From Pseudonocardia sp. HH130630-07 (GTDB taxonomy: Bacteria > Actinomycetota > Actinomycetes > Mycobacteriales > Pseudonocardiaceae), in NCBI RefSeq assembly GCF_001698125.1, contig NZ_CP013854.1, positions 2,728,001 to 2,792,000 of the forward strand: a stretch of DNA of 64,000 nucleotides, given 5' to 3'. Below, piece by piece: positions 42,841-55,791 of the stretch. Position 1 is the first letter of the stretch. Every line of letters starts with the position of its first letter. The notes under the pieces were generated by a model that saw only the letters and a program-made list of their open reading frames with translations, made no database searches and was not told the DNA's origin. The position numbers were made by a program, and so were the translations under genes.

Positions 42841-43269
42841 TCAGGGCCCGAACGAGCCCTGCAGCTCGGCGCGGAGCTCCGGGGTGAGCAGCTGGCCGAC
42901 CCGGTCGACCAGCAGCGTCATCTCGTAGCCGACCAGACCGATGTCGCAGCTCGGCGACGCGAGCACCGCGAGGCACGACCCGTCGCTGATGGACATGAGC
43001 AGCACGATGCCGCGGTCCATCTCCACGACCGTCTGCACCACGCCGCCGGCGTCGAAGCAGCGGGCGGCACCCTGGGTCAGGCTGACCAGACCGGACGCCA
43101 CCGCGGCGAGCTGGTCGGCGCGGTCGCGGGGGAGCCGGTCCGACGCGGTCAGCAGCAGCCCGTCGGTCGAGACGACGATCGCGTGCGCGACACCCGGTAC
43201 GCGCTCGGCGAAGTTCGTGACCAGCCAGCCGAATCGGCTCTGGCTCGGCTGTGCCTGCTGTGGCCTCAC
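42841..43269 (-). CDS. Roadblock/LC7 domain protein (CvnB-type)
   Basis: A 142-residue roadblock/LC7 protein. [60 protein letters not shown] and [19 protein letters not shown] form the typical alpha/beta fold. It is thought to bind the GTPase partner as an MglB-like regulator. The GTG at 43269 overlaps the kinase stop by GTGA. A 76-bp gap separates it from the DUF742 gene. Confidence 0.93.
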   Translation of the reverse strand: MRPQQAQPSQSRFGWLVTNFAERVPGVAHAIVVSTDGLLLTASDRLPRDRADQLAAVASGLVSLTQGAARCFDAGGVVQTVVEMDRGIVLLMSISDGSCLAVLASPSCDIGLVGYEMTLLVDRVGQLLTPELRAELQGSFGP

Positions 43270-46200
43270 GGGGTCTCCTCGGGGTCGGACGAGTTCTGTC
43301 GTTCGGCGGACGGCTCGGGGGACCCGGCCGCACTGGTGGTGCGCCGCGTGCTCGAGGCACTCTCGCGCCCCTGACGCACGCCCTGCTGGTAGCTGGCCAA
43401 CCGGCCACGGACGCTCTCGGCGTCGCGCGGCTCGGCGGCCGGTGCGGGACTGAGCACGGTGGATCCTGCCGCACTGCCCGGGAGCAACCGCGCCCGCGGG
43501 CGCCGTTTCGGCAGCCCGGCCTGGGTCAGCTGCTCGTCCGGGACCTCGGCGGCGGGGGCGTCGCCGGCCTCCTGCGCCTGCCGCCAGACCTCGTCGGCGG
43601 GTGAGGCGAAGTCCGGTGCGCCGTTCTCCTCGGCGGTCCTGGTCCGCGTCGCGGGCGCCGCGGTGGCGGTCCGTTCGGCCGTGGCGGGCCCACCGGTCTG
43701 GGCGGGCGAGCCGTCCTGCCAGCGGACCGGCACCGAGCGGTTGGAGCGGAACCAGGCGGACGCGATGTCGTCGAAGATCGGTGTGGTCGGTCCGCCCTCG
43801 GCGGCGCTGCCGTTGTGCGCGCGGACCTGGTCCATCGCACCGGGCTTGCGGAGCTGGCCGCGGTCGCCCTCGACGGGCACCTTCGGTGCGAACAGCTCCT
43901 CCTCGCCGGGAGGGGCGGCCGGTGCGGGCCCGGCCGGGCCGCGCACGGGGCGCTTGGGCAGTACGCCCGGCCCGCCGTTCGGTCCCGTCCCGTTCGGACC
44001 TGCTCCGTTGGGCGCGGACCCGTTGGGCGCGGACCCGTTGGGTGCCGCGGAGCCGTTGGCCGTCGGGGCCGGGACCCCGTTCGGCCCGGGAGCGGGCGCC
44101 GGGCTGCCGTTCGTGCCCGGACCGCCCCGGCCGGGTGCCCGCTGCGGCAGCGGGACCGGGCCGCGGGACGGTGCGCGGCCACCGGGCATCACCGGGCGCC
44201 GGCTGGGGCCGGGGTGCCCGTCCGGCAGCGGTCCGCCCATCGGCTCGCGCCCGCTGGGCCGCACCGCGGGGAACGACGCGGTCGACGTCTCCTCGGTCGG
44301 TGCCCCGGGCGGGGTGCCGGGGGTGTTCCGCGGCTCCGCCGGGCCGGAGGTGTCCTCGTCGGCCGGCGCGGAGGCCGCGGGGGCGACGGGGGCGACGGGG
44401 GCGACGGGGGCGGCGGGGGCGGCGGGCCGGTTGGTCGTCCCGGACGGGTCGGTCCTACCGGCCGCGGTACGACCGGCGTCGGCAGTGTCGGGGCCCGCCC
44501 CGTCGTCGGTCTCGTCGTCGGTGTCCGGGCCGGGGCGGGAACCCGCCCCGGAGATCGCCGCACCGGTGAGCGCGGCACCGGCCGCACCGGCGGCGACCGC
44601 ACCGGCCGTAGCCGCACCGGACCCGGTCGTACCGGACTCGGGCGAACCCGTGCCGGTGCTCGCGGCGTCGTCCGCCGGGTCGTCCGTGGCGTCGGTCCCG
44701 GCGTCCTGCGTGTCGGTCACGCCGCCGGCGGCCCGGACGTCGGCCGTGCCGGCCGGCCCGTCGGCGGAGGTTTCGTCGTCCTCGGCGTCACCGGGCCCGG
44801 CGTCGGCCGTGGTGCGCCCGGCGTCGGCGTCGGTCTCCCGGGCGGGCGGTTCCGCGGGCAGCTGCTCGGCGTCGGCGGTCGTACCGGGGTCGTCGGCCGA
44901 CGTACGGTCCGCCGTCGCCGGACGGTCCCCGGCGACGGGGGCGTCGGAGCCGTCGGTGTCGGTGCTGGCGGTGTCGGTGCTGGCGGTGGCCGGGCCGTCG
45001 GTGTCCGGCGCGGGGGTGCCGGCCGGCTCGTCGTCGTCGACCGCGGCGCCGATCACGACGGTGTCGTCCATCTCGCGACGGCCGTCGGTGCCGGAGCGGC
45101 CGGCCGCACCGGCGAGACCCAGGCCCAGGGCGGCGGCGGTACCGGCCGCGGGACGCGGGGACTGCCCGTCGACGGCCGGCTGCTCGCCGGTCCCGGCGGC
45201 GTCGCCCGCCCCGGTGCCGGTCGGGCGGTCCGGGGTGCCGGGCCGTCCGCGCAGCGCGTCCAGGCCCTTCGGCCCGGTGCCGCCGGGCTCGGTGCCGCCC
45301 CGGCCGGACGACCGGGGCTTCTGGTCGGCGGGGGTGAAGAAGTCCGAGGAGGTCGGTTCCGCCGTGCCGCCGTCGCGCGACGGCAGGAACGCCTGCGCAC
45401 CGCCGCCGGGGGCGACCCCGTTGGTCGAGGTCTTCTCCTCGCCCGCCGCGTCGCCGGGCTGGGCGTTGCGGCGCAGCGACGAGCCCGGCGTGCGGGTCGG
45501 CAGGGCCGAGAGCGATCCGTTCCGGGCGCCACCGGTGGTGGCGTGACCGGCCTCGAACGTCGGCGTCAGCGGCCCGTCCGAGCCCGCGACCAGCGAGGGC
45601 AGCGATCCGCCGCGCCCGGAGCCGTTGACCGCCGAGACCGGGGCCGGGGCCCCGCCGACGGGCGCGACCGGCGCCTCGGGTGCCCGGTTGCCCGGTGCGG
45701 GCGGTCCGGGCGGCAGAGCCGGGGCGTCCTGGCCCCACGGCTGCTGGCCGCCGTCGCGGCGCTGCTCGGGCAGCGCGGCGGAGGGGACCAGCAGCGGCGG
45801 GACGATCACCGAGGCGTTGAGCCCGCCCGCACCGCCACCGGCGGTGCCGGACAGCCGGACGCCGATCCGGTGCCGCGAGGCGAGCCGGCCGACCACGAAC
45901 AGCCCCATCCGGCGCGACGCCGAGACGTCCACCTCGGACGGGCCGGACAGCCGCTGGTTGGCGTCGTTCAGCTCGGGGCCGGTCATGCCGACACCGCGGT
46001 CGGAGATCTCGACCAGCAGCGACTCGTCGGCCGTGCGCGTGGTCGACATGACGACCTGCGAGTCCGGCGGGGAGAAGTTGGTGGCGTTGTCCAGCAGCTC
46101 GGCCAGCAGGTGGACGAGGTCGTTCGCGGCCCGCCCGGCGATGGTCGCGTTCGGCGGCGTCTGGACGATGACCCGCTGGTACTGCTCGACCTCGGACACG

Positions 46201-47711
46201 GCGGCCCGGAGCACGTCCACGACCTGGACCGGTGCCACGTTCCGCTTCGCGAGGTCGGTGCCCGCGAGGACCAGCAGGTTCTCGCTGTTGCGGCGCATAC
46301 GGGTCGCGAGGTGGTCCAGCTGGAACAGGTTGGACAGCTGGTCCGCGTCCTGCTCGTTGCTCTCCAGCTGCTCGATCAGCTGCAGCTGCCGTTCGACCAG
46401 CGCCTGGGAGCGGCGCGACAGGTTGACGAACATGCTGTTGACGTTCTGCTGCAGCGCCGCCTGGTCGGCGGCCAGCCGGATCGCCTGGCCGTGCACCGCG
46501 TCGAACGCGCGGGCCACCTCACCGATCTCGTCCCGGCTGTCCACCGGCACCGGCTCGACGACGGCGTTCGGCGCCTGCCCGGAACGGACCGACTGCACCG
46601 CCGCGGGCAGCTTGCGCTCCGCGACCTCCAGTGCGGAGCTGCGCAGCAGCCGCAGCGAGCGGACCATCTGCCGGCCGAGCAGCAGCACGATGCCACCGGT
46701 CAGCAGCAGGGTCAGCATCAGCAGCACCGAGTTCAGGCCCGCGGTGTTGCCCGCCTCCTCGGCGGCCGCGTTCCGGCCGTCGACGAAGGCCTGCTCGGCG
46801 GCGCCGGTGGACTGGTCGATGGCCTCGGCGGAGCGGTCGACGGCGGCCTTCCACGCGAGCGGGTCGATGTCGAGCGGCGCGTCGGGGGGCGCGGCGAGTG
46901 CGCGGTCGCGCAGCGTGTCGCGCTCGAAGTTCGGCGGTGCGGCGGCGAAGTTGCCGAACGCGTCCGCCTGCTCCGGGGAGAGCGACGCCTGGAAGTCGCC
47001 CGCCGCGGTCTGGAAGGTGGCGTCGGCGCCGGTGAGCAGCGCCCGCTGCGCCTCGTCCAGCCGGCCGGCCGCGAGCGCCCCGTTGACCACCGAGCGCTCC
47101 AGCTCGATCGCCTCGGCGGCGTTCGCGCCGGAGCCGAGCGCGCTGGTCAGACCGGACGTCTCGGTGGTCTGCAGCTGCCCGACGAGTGCCCGGTCGAGAC
47201 CGAGGACCCGCTGGACGACCGAGGTGTAGCGGCTGCTGACGTCGGCCACCGGCGACGGGCCCTCGGCGACCTGGAAGCGGATGACCGGGAGCTGGCTGAG
47301 CGTCGTCTCCGCCTGGCGGCGGGCGGTCGCGAGCTGCGGCGCCTGCTCCACGGCGGCACCGAGCAGCTCGGTGGTGTCGCGCAGGGCCTCGTCGGTCGCG
47401 GTCTGGGCGTTGTCGACGGCCAGGCGATCACCCGGCCGGTTGGCCGAGACGAAGACGACGGCGGCGTCCCGCTCGGCCTGCAGGGCTCCGGACAGTGCAT
47501 CGATCTGCTGGTGGACGTCGACCAGGGCGCTGCCGCGGCCGAGTTCCTCGGCCACGTTCGCCTGGTCGATGACGCGGATCGCGCCGATCGTCAGCGCGAG
47601 CACCGTCGGGACCAGGCCGACGACCGCCAGCTTGGCGACCAGGCTCCAGTTCCGCGGGTCGAGCCGCTCGGAGAGGGTTCTCGGGGCTTCCGTGCTGGTC
47701 GCGGTGCTCAC
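43266..47711 (-). CDS. Nitrate-sensor-type histidine kinase of the conservon (CvnA-type)
   Basis: A 1481-residue membrane kinase. TM1 is about residues 25-47 ([20 protein letters not shown]), the extracellular helical nitrate/nitrite-sensing domain covers about 55-320, TM2 about 322-346 ([20 protein letters not shown]) and HAMP to about 410. The DHp-like region [20 protein letters not shown] has His in DHLATRMRR. The HATPase domain is about 520-640 ([26 protein letters not shown]). The remaining 840 residues are low-complexity Pro/Ala/Thr/Gly/Asp with short repeats. GGGAG is 8 nt before the GTG at 47711. It heads the conservon. Confidence 0.92.
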   Translation of the reverse strand: MSTATSTEAPRTLSERLDPRNWSLVAKLAVVGLVPTVLALTIGAIRVIDQANVAEELGRGSALVDVHQQIDALSGALQAERDAAVVFVSANRPGDRLAVDNAQTATDEALRDTTELLGAAVEQAPQLATARRQAETTLSQLPVIRFQVAEGPSPVADVSSRYTSVVQRVLGLDRALVGQLQTTETSGLTSALGSGANAAEAIELERSVVNGALAAGRLDEAQRALLTGADATFQTAAGDFQASLSPEQADAFGNFAAAPPNFERDTLRDRALAAPPDAPLDIDPLAWKAAVDRSAEAIDQSTGAAEQAFVDGRNAAAEEAGNTAGLNSVLLMLTLLLTGGIVLLLGRQMVRSLRLLRSSALEVAERKLPAAVQSVRSGQAPNAVVEPVPVDSRDEIGEVARAFDAVHGQAIRLAADQAALQQNVNSMFVNLSRRSQALVERQLQLIEQLESNEQDADQLSNLFQLDHLATRMRRNSENLLVLAGTDLAKRNVAPVQVVDVLRAAVSEVEQYQRVIVQTPPNATIAGRAANDLVHLLAELLDNATNFSPPDSQVVMSTTRTADESLLVEISDRGVGMTGPELNDANQRLSGPSEVDVSASRRMGLFVVGRLASRHRIGVRLSGTAGGGAGGLNASVIVPPLLVPSAALPEQRRDGGQQPWGQDAPALPPGPPAPGNRAPEAPVAPVGGAPAPVSAVNGSGRGGSLPSLVAGSDGPLTPTFEAGHATTGGARNGSLSALPTRTPGSSLRRNAQPGDAAGEEKTSTNGVAPGGGAQAFLPSRDGGTAEPTSSDFFTPADQKPRSSGRGGTEPGGTGPKGLDALRGRPGTPDRPTGTGAGDAAGTGEQPAVDGQSPRPAAGTAAALGLGLAGAAGRSGTDGRREMDDTVVIGAAVDDDEPAGTPAPDTDGPATASTDTASTDTDGSDAPVAGDRPATADRTSADDPGTTADAEQLPAEPPARETDADAGRTTADAGPGDAEDDETSADGPAGTADVRAAGGVTDTQDAGTDATDDPADDAASTGTGSPESGTTGSGAATAGAVAAGAAGAALTGAAISGAGSRPGPDTDDETDDGAGPDTADAGRTAAGRTDPSGTTNRPAAPAAPVAPVAPVAPAASAPADEDTSGPAEPRNTPGTPPGAPTEETSTASFPAVRPSGREPMGGPLPDGHPGPSRRPVMPGGRAPSRGPVPLPQRAPGRGGPGTNGSPAPAPGPNGVPAPTANGSAAPNGSAPNGSAPNGAGPNGTGPNGGPGVLPKRPVRGPAGPAPAAPPGEEELFAPKVPVEGDRGQLRKPGAMDQVRAHNGSAAEGGPTTPIFDDIASAWFRSNRSVPVRWQDGSPAQTGGPATAERTATAAPATRTRTAEENGAPDFASPADEVWRQAQEAGDAPAAEVPDEQLTQAGLPKRRPRARLLPGSAAGSTVLSPAPAAEPRDAESVRGRLASYQQGVRQGRESASSTRRTTSAAGSPEPSAERQNSSDPEETP

Positions 47712-48125
47712 GGCGAGGTCTCCCTGTCGGTCTCCGGTCCGGGCGCGATCGGGGCAGCGGTGACTCCCGGGTGATCCCGGCGAGCGGCGGGCCGGTGGGT
47801 CCGCCGGGGGGCGTCGTCGAGGAGGGGGAGCATCAGCTGTTCCGGGGCGCCTTTCGGGTCACGACGGGACCCGCTCGACCATCTCGTGCCGACACGGGGC
47901 GGCGGGTGCCGCGTCCCGGGGGAGTCCGGCCGATAGGATCGGGCTGGGTCTCGTCTGTGCGTGACGAACGGCTCCGGAGTCTAGCCCCCAAAGTGCCGCT
48001 GTCCCGAGTGGCGTAGCGACGGTTGCTCTCCGGCCACGTGACGTGACACACGTCGACCGTTCGTCTCGGCTCGATGCCCGGCGGGCCCGGAACTCCGGCA
48101 AACAGGCGTCGAAAGGATTCACTCC
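47712..48125. other. Intergenic region between conservon and XPB
   Basis: 414 bp without a convincing gene, holding the divergent promoters of the kinase and the XPB helicase. TAGGAT at 47934-47939 is a possible -10 for XPB with a long leader. An overlapping set of GTGAC/GTCAC-like half-sites lies at 48036-48060. Nothing else stands out. Confidence 0.5.
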
Positions 48126-49787
48126 GTGACCGACGGTCCTCTCATCGTGCAATCCGACAAGACACTGCTGCTCGAGGTCGACCACGCCGACGCGGCCGCC
48201 GCACGCGCCGCGATCGCCCCGTTCGCCGAGCTGGAGCGCGCCCCGGAGCACGTCCACACCTACCGGGTCACCCCGCTGGCGCTGTGGAACGCCCGCGCGG
48301 CGGGGCACGACGCGGAGCAGGTCGTGGACGCGCTGGTCCGGTGGTCGCGCTATCCGGTGCCGCAGCCGCTGCTGGTCGCCGTCGTCGACACGATGGGGCG
48401 GTACGGGCGGTTGCAGCTGTCCAACCACCCCGCGCACGGCCTGGTGCTGACCGCGCTGGACCGCGCGGTGCTGGAGGAGATCCTCCGGCAGAAGAAGATC
48501 ACACCGATGCTCGGGAAGCGGATCGACGACGACACGGTCGTCGTCCATCCCTCGGAACGCGGCCGCCTGAAGCAGTCGCTGCTCAAGGTCGGCTGGCCGG
48601 CCGAGGACCTCGCCGGCTACGTCGACGGCGAGGCGCACGCGATCGAGCTGCGGCAGGACGACTGGACGCTGCGGGACTACCAGCAGCAGGCGGTCGACGG
48701 GTTCTGGGACGGCGGCTCGGGGGTCGTCGTGCTGCCCTGCGGCGCGGGCAAGACGCTGGTCGGCGCCGCGGCGATGGCCCGGGCCGGGGCCACCACGCTG
48801 ATCCTGGTCACGAACACCGTCTCCGGCCGGCAGTGGAAGCGCGAGCTGATCGCGCGGACGTCGCTGACCGAGGAGGAGATCGGCGAGTACTCCGGTGAGC
48901 GCAAGGAGATCCGCCCGGTCACCATCGCGACCTACCAGGTGGTGACACGCAAGACCAAGGGCGAGTACCGGCACCTGGAGCTGTTCGACTCCCGGGACTG
49001 GGGCCTGGTCGTGTACGACGAGGTGCACCTGCTGCCCGCGCCGGTCTTCCGGATGACGGCCGACCTGCAGTCCCGCCGCCGGCTCGGCCTCACCGCGACC
49101 CTGGTCCGGGAGGACGGCCGCGAGGGCGACGTGTTCTCGCTGATCGGGCCGAAGCGCTACGACGCCCCGTGGCGCGACATCGAGGCCCAGGGCTGGATCG
49201 CCCCCGCCGAGTGCGTGGAGGTGCGGGTGACCCTGACCGAGGCCGAGCGGATGTCCTACGCCACGGCGGACTCCGAGGAGCGCTACCGGGCCGCGTCCAC
49301 CGCGCACACGAAGCTCAACGTCGTGCAGGCGATCCTGGACCGGCACAAGGGGGAGCAGACGCTGGTGATCGGGGCCTACCTGGAGCAGCTGGAGGCGCTC
49401 GGCGAGAAGCTGGACGCGCCGATCGTGCAGGGCTCGACCCGCAACCGGGAGCGGGAGAAGCTCTTCGACGCGTTCCGCAACGGCGAGATCGACACCCTGG
49501 TCGTCTCGAAGGTCGCGAACTTCTCCATCGACCTGCCGGAGGCGACGATCGCGGTGCAGGTCAGCGGCACGTTCGGGTCGCGCCAGGAGGAGGCCCAGCG
49601 GCTCGGGCGGCTGCTGCGCCCGAAGGCCGACGGCCGGCAGGCGCACTTCTACTCGGTCGTCTCCCGGGACACCGTGGACACCGACTACGCGGCGCACCGG
49701 CAGCGGTTCCTCGCCGAGCAGGGCTACGCCTACCGGATCGTCGACGCCGACGACCTGCTCGGCCCCGCCCTCCCCGAGACCGACTGA
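48126..49787 (+). CDS. DNA repair helicase XPB
   Basis: A 553-residue superfamily 2 helicase (ATP-dependent 3'-5' unwinding). The N-terminal damage-recognition-like domain precedes motif I VVVLPCGAGKTLVGAAAMA. Motif II is VVYDEVHLLPAPVFR (DEVH), motif III is LGLTATLVREDGREGD, motif V-VI lies in IAVQVSGTFGSRQEEAQRLG with RLLRPKADGRQAHFYS. It is the actinobacterial Ercc3 type. The GTG at 48126 has AAAGGA 9 nt upstream. In mycobacteria the gene neighbours the helicase-associated protein now found at 35256; here 10.6 kb separates them. Confidence 0.95.
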   Translation: MTDGPLIVQSDKTLLLEVDHADAAAARAAIAPFAELERAPEHVHTYRVTPLALWNARAAGHDAEQVVDALVRWSRYPVPQPLLVAVVDTMGRYGRLQLSNHPAHGLVLTALDRAVLEEILRQKKITPMLGKRIDDDTVVVHPSERGRLKQSLLKVGWPAEDLAGYVDGEAHAIELRQDDWTLRDYQQQAVDGFWDGGSGVVVLPCGAGKTLVGAAAMARAGATTLILVTNTVSGRQWKRELIARTSLTEEEIGEYSGERKEIRPVTIATYQVVTRKTKGEYRHLELFDSRDWGLVVYDEVHLLPAPVFRMTADLQSRRRLGLTATLVREDGREGDVFSLIGPKRYDAPWRDIEAQGWIAPAECVEVRVTLTEAERMSYATADSEERYRAASTAHTKLNVVQAILDRHKGEQTLVIGAYLEQLEALGEKLDAPIVQGSTRNREREKLFDAFRNGEIDTLVVSKVANFSIDLPEATIAVQVSGTFGSRQEEAQRLGRLLRPKADGRQAHFYSVVSRDTVDTDYAAHRQRFLAEQGYAYRIVDADDLLGPALPETD

Positions 49788-49879
49788 GCCCGCCCCCCGA
49801 CCCGGGACCGGGCCGGTTCCGGGTCGTTCTCCGGGGCGATCCCGAGTTCCGGCCCGGCCCGGCCGGACAGGGTGGAGCC

Positions 49880-50320
49880 ATGGACACCACAGCAGCCACC
49901 ACCTCCGCGACCCAGACCACCGCGACCGACCCGGCCGCGGCCGGCACCGCCGCGGCGCAGGACACCGCGGTCCACGACACCACGGCGGTCCACGACACCA
50001 CGGCGGCGCAGGCCACGACCGCCACCGCGGCTCCGGCCGCGGACGGCCCGGCCGGGACCGCGGGGCCGGGACTGCCGCCCGGCACCGGCGCGCCGCAGAA
50101 CACCACCGCGGGCCCGAGCCTGGCGTCCCGGCTCGGCTCCTTCCGCCTGCGGCGCAGCGCCACCGACAAGATGCTCGGCGGGGTGTGCGGCGCACTGGCC
50201 GCGGACCTCGGCGCCGACGCGGCGCTGCTGCGGATCCTCGTGCTGGTGCTCACCCTGGTCACCGGTGGCGCGGCCGCGCTGGTCTACCTCGCCGCCTGGA
50301 TCATCGCCCCGGTCGGCTGA
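49880..50320 (+). CDS. PspC domain membrane protein
   Basis: A 146-residue protein. The first 75 residues are Thr/Ala-rich and repetitive (AVHDTTAVHDTTAAQATTAT) from an 18-bp DNA repeat near 49965-50005. The C-terminal PspC domain reads RLRRSATDKMLGGVCGALAA, DLGADAALLRILVLVLTLVT, then one transmembrane helix AALVYLAAWIIAPVG. PspC proteins act in envelope stress responses. GGTGGAG lies just before the ATG at 49880. Confidence 0.9.
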   Translation: MDTTAATTSATQTTATDPAAAGTAAAQDTAVHDTTAVHDTTAAQATTATAAPAADGPAGTAGPGLPPGTGAPQNTTAGPSLASRLGSFRLRRSATDKMLGGVCGALAADLGADAALLRILVLVLTLVTGGAAALVYLAAWIIAPVG

Positions 50321-50426
50321 CGGGCCGGCGGGTCAGGGCGGCGGTGGACGCGGGGCCGGGCCGGCCGGGGTGCGGCGCACGAGGGGAGCGCCGCACCCGC
50401 GCCGGCCGGCGCCGGGCACCGCAGGG

Positions 50427-51026
50427 TCAGGGCCGGGACCGGCCGGACCAGTTCGCCAGCCGCTCGGCCGGTCCGGCGCCGGGTGCGGGGGGCACGACCG
50501 GCGCGAACGGGACCGGGCCGCCGCGCGGTTCGGCCGGGATCAGCTGCCGGGCCGCCACCAGCGCCGTCGTCGCGAGCTCCGGATCGCCCTCCGGGTCCTG
50601 CCCGGTCGCGACGGCGAGGTCCCAGCCGTGCACCAGCGTCTCGTTGACGAACGCCCACACCGCGGTCCGGCCGGGGACCTCGCCGAACGGCAGCCGGACG
50701 GTCCGGTCGAGCAGCGCCCCGGTATCCGGGCGCGACCACGCCACCTGCACGGCGGCGGCCTCAGCGACGTAGGCCGCGGCCGGTGCGTCGAGCACGTCCG
50801 CGCTGACGAGCGGTGGCGCCGCGGGATCGGTACCGGCGGCGAGGGCCGCCGGGCGGCGCACCGTCGTCACCAGGTGGGCGAGCAGGGTGCGGACGTCGAA
50901 CCCGTCGCACGGGGTCGGGTCGGCCATGCGGTCCGCCGGCACGGCCGCCGCGAGCGCGGCGACCCGGTCCAGGGCGGCGAACCAGGTGGGGCGGGGATCG
51001 GTCGGGAGGTCGTCCGTCGTCGTCAT
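50427..51026 (-). CDS. TIGR03086-type metal-binding protein (DinB/maleylpyruvate isomerase-like)
   Basis: A 199-residue four-helix-bundle protein. PTPCDGFDVRTLLAHLVTTV is the conserved N-terminal segment with the first metal His, and FVNETLVHGWDLAVATGQDP carries the second His region. These actinobacterial proteins are related to mycothiol-dependent maleylpyruvate isomerase; a catalytic role is unproven. The ATG at 51026 lies 48 bp from the divergent WYL regulator, its likely controller. Confidence 0.85.
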   Translation of the reverse strand: MTTTDDLPTDPRPTWFAALDRVAALAAAVPADRMADPTPCDGFDVRTLLAHLVTTVRRPAALAAGTDPAAPPLVSADVLDAPAAAYVAEAAAVQVAWSRPDTGALLDRTVRLPFGEVPGRTAVWAFVNETLVHGWDLAVATGQDPEGDPELATTALVAARQLIPAEPRGGPVPFAPVVPPAPGAGPAERLANWSGRSRP

Positions 51027-51042
51027 GGCACCAGCCTGGTCC

Positions 51043-51065
51043 CGAATCACGACATCTCCTGTCAT
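51043..51065. promoter_or_regulatory. Divergent promoter/operator region
   Basis: The 48 bp between the DinB-like and WYL genes hold GACA-TCTCC-TGTC, a short inverted repeat. A regulator bound here could control both genes. Confidence 0.3.
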
Positions 51066-51074
51066 GCTTTCCCG

Positions 51075-52043
51075 GTGCGCGCCGACCGGTTGCTCTCACT
51101 GACGCTGCTGCTACGCCACCGCGGCCGGATGACGGCCGCCGCGCTCGCCGCCGAGCTGGAGGTCTCCCAGCGGACCGTGCTCCGCGACGTCGAGGCGCTC
51201 TCCGCGGCCGGGATCCCGGTCTACGCCGAGCGCGGCCGGCACGGCGGGTTCGCGCTGCTGCCCGGCTTCACCACCGACCTGACCGGCCTGACGCCCGGCG
51301 AGGCCGTCGCGCTGCTGACCTCCGGGTCCGTCGCCACGTCGGGCGCGCTCGGGCTGGGGCCGGAGTTCTCGTCGGCGATGCGCAAGATCGTGGCGGCGAT
51401 GCCGGAGACGGCGAGGACCCGGGCCGCCGGGGCCGCCGGACGGGTGCTGGTCCGCAGCGGCGGGCTGCTCGCCGACCCGGCCGACGACGGGACCCCGGCG
51501 CTGGACGCCGTGCAGCGGGCGGTGTTCGGCGGCACCCGGCTCCGGATCCGGTACCGGGCCGGTGGCGGGCCCCGCCGGGAGGGGCCGGTACCCGCGCCGG
51601 TGCAGCGGGTGGTCGACCCGGTCGGGCTGGTCCAGGCGTCCGGACGCTGGTACCTGCTCGCGATCCGGGACGGGGAGGACCGGACCTACCGGGTCTCGCG
51701 GATCGGGTCCGCGGAGGTGCTCGACGAGCCCGCACGCCGTCCCGACGGGGTGGACCTGGAGCAGCTGTGGCTGCGCCGGCGCGCGGACTTCCGGGACCGG
51801 CACCCCGGGGTCGCGGTCCGGGTGCGGGTCGCGGCCGCCGCCCGGCACCTGCTGGCCGGGCTCACCGTCGGCGACGAGCGGTCCGACGGCGGGACCGTCG
51901 AGGTCACGGCCGCGTTCGGGGACCTGCGGCACGCCGCCACGATGCTCTGGCCACTGCTGCCCGAGGTCGAGATCGTCGCACCGGGCGAGCTGCGCGCCAC
52001 GCTGCTCGGCCGGGCCAGGGCGGCCGTCGTCGCGCTGGGGTGA
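51075..52043 (+). CDS. WYL-domain transcriptional regulator
   Basis: A 322-residue regulator. The N-terminal DeoR-like HTH is MRADRLLSLTLLLRHRGRMT with ELEVSQRTVLRDVEALSAAG. The WYL domain has GLVQASGRWYLLAIRDGEDR and TYRVSRIGSAEVLDEPARRP. The C-terminal WCX extension follows (DFRDRHPGVAVRVRVAAAAR). It senses small ligands or nucleic acids in other systems. GTG 51075 is 48 bp from the divergent DinB-like gene. A strong hairpin at 52056 follows. Confidence 0.9.
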   Translation: MRADRLLSLTLLLRHRGRMTAAALAAELEVSQRTVLRDVEALSAAGIPVYAERGRHGGFALLPGFTTDLTGLTPGEAVALLTSGSVATSGALGLGPEFSSAMRKIVAAMPETARTRAAGAAGRVLVRSGGLLADPADDGTPALDAVQRAVFGGTRLRIRYRAGGGPRREGPVPAPVQRVVDPVGLVQASGRWYLLAIRDGEDRTYRVSRIGSAEVLDEPARRPDGVDLEQLWLRRRADFRDRHPGVAVRVRVAAAARHLLAGLTVGDERSDGGTVEVTAAFGDLRHAATMLWPLLPEVEIVAPGELRATLLGRARAAVVALG

Positions 52044-52055
52044 ACCCCGGACACG

Positions 52056-52095
52056 CCGCGGGGGCGGCACCGGCGAACCGGTACCGCCCCCGCGG
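52056..52095. terminator. Strong bidirectional terminator between WYL and groEL
   Basis: CCGCGGGGGCGGCACCGG pairs with the 18 nt at 52078-52095, with one mismatch and a CGAA loop. It lies between convergent genes. Confidence 0.8.
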
Positions 52096-52121
52096 ATGGT
52101 GCTGGTGGCTGGGAGCCTGGA

Positions 52122-55203
<3,082 letters not shown>

Positions 55204-55791
55204 GGGAGGTCCGGTCGCGCCGAGCGGTCCGTTCCGAGGGGAAACGGGGAAGCACTGTGCGGCAGGGCGATCACCCGCTCGGAGTCTGCACTGGGCCGAT
55301 AGTGTGACCCGCTTCATAGGTAGCTCGGGCAACGATCTCACCGCGCGCGACGTCGATACTGATGTGCGTTCCGCCGAACGAGGTAGATCAGGGTCGACAT
55401 CGTTCGTGATCTGGACTGCCGGTCGCCGGGGAGGAATACTTTTCTCCGCGAGGGGGTAAACCCTTCGCAGCACAGGACCCACCGCCCGTCGCTGGGGAGC
55501 GGACGAGCGGTTCCACGGCCGGGGTCGTCGTCTCGGGGGATGACGGCCCCGGCCCTTTGCGTTCCCGGGGTCCGGTCGTCGTGCCCGGGAGCGCACCGCG
55601 CCGTGCATCGCGAACCGTCAGATGGTGCCACCGGTACCCAGCGGATCGCGGGAACCGGCCCCTCCCGGCGTGTCCGCACGTGTCCGCACGGTGCCCCTGC
55701 GTGTCCGCGCCGTCCCGCCGGTCGTGCGTCCGGGCCGCCCGCGTAGCGTGACGATCCCCCCAACCGGAGCATCAGGAGCCGACGACCCGCC
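55204..55791. other. Long intergenic region between moeA and psd
   Basis: 588 bp without a convincing protein gene. It holds GATAGT-type -10 sequences near 55296-55302 and 55314-55320, a GGGGAGGAATAC segment at 55430 with no start codon at the right distance, several possible stems and a terminator-like hairpin at 55517-55554. A further TAGCGT at 55744-55749 is a possible psd promoter. The first 350 bp could encode a small RNA. Confidence 0.4.
55517..55554 (+). terminator. Terminator-like hairpin in the moeA-psd gap
   Basis: GGCCGGGGTCGTC pairs with GACGGCCCCGGCC (one G-T pair), followed by CTTTGC. It lies 314 nt after the moeA stop, too far to be its usual terminator, so it may end an unannotated transcript. 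Confidence 0.55.

Noticed and set aside
43815..47774. Very long open frame on the plus strand opposite the conservon kinase
   Set aside because: It mirrors the kinase gene, has Gly/Arg-rich nonsense composition and no domain. Long antisense frames are expected in such GC-rich DNA.
55338..55400. 20-codon minus-strand frame (MSTLIYLVRRNAHQYRRRAR)
   Set aside because: No ribosome binding site, no leaderless promoter at the right distance and no neighbour it would belong to.
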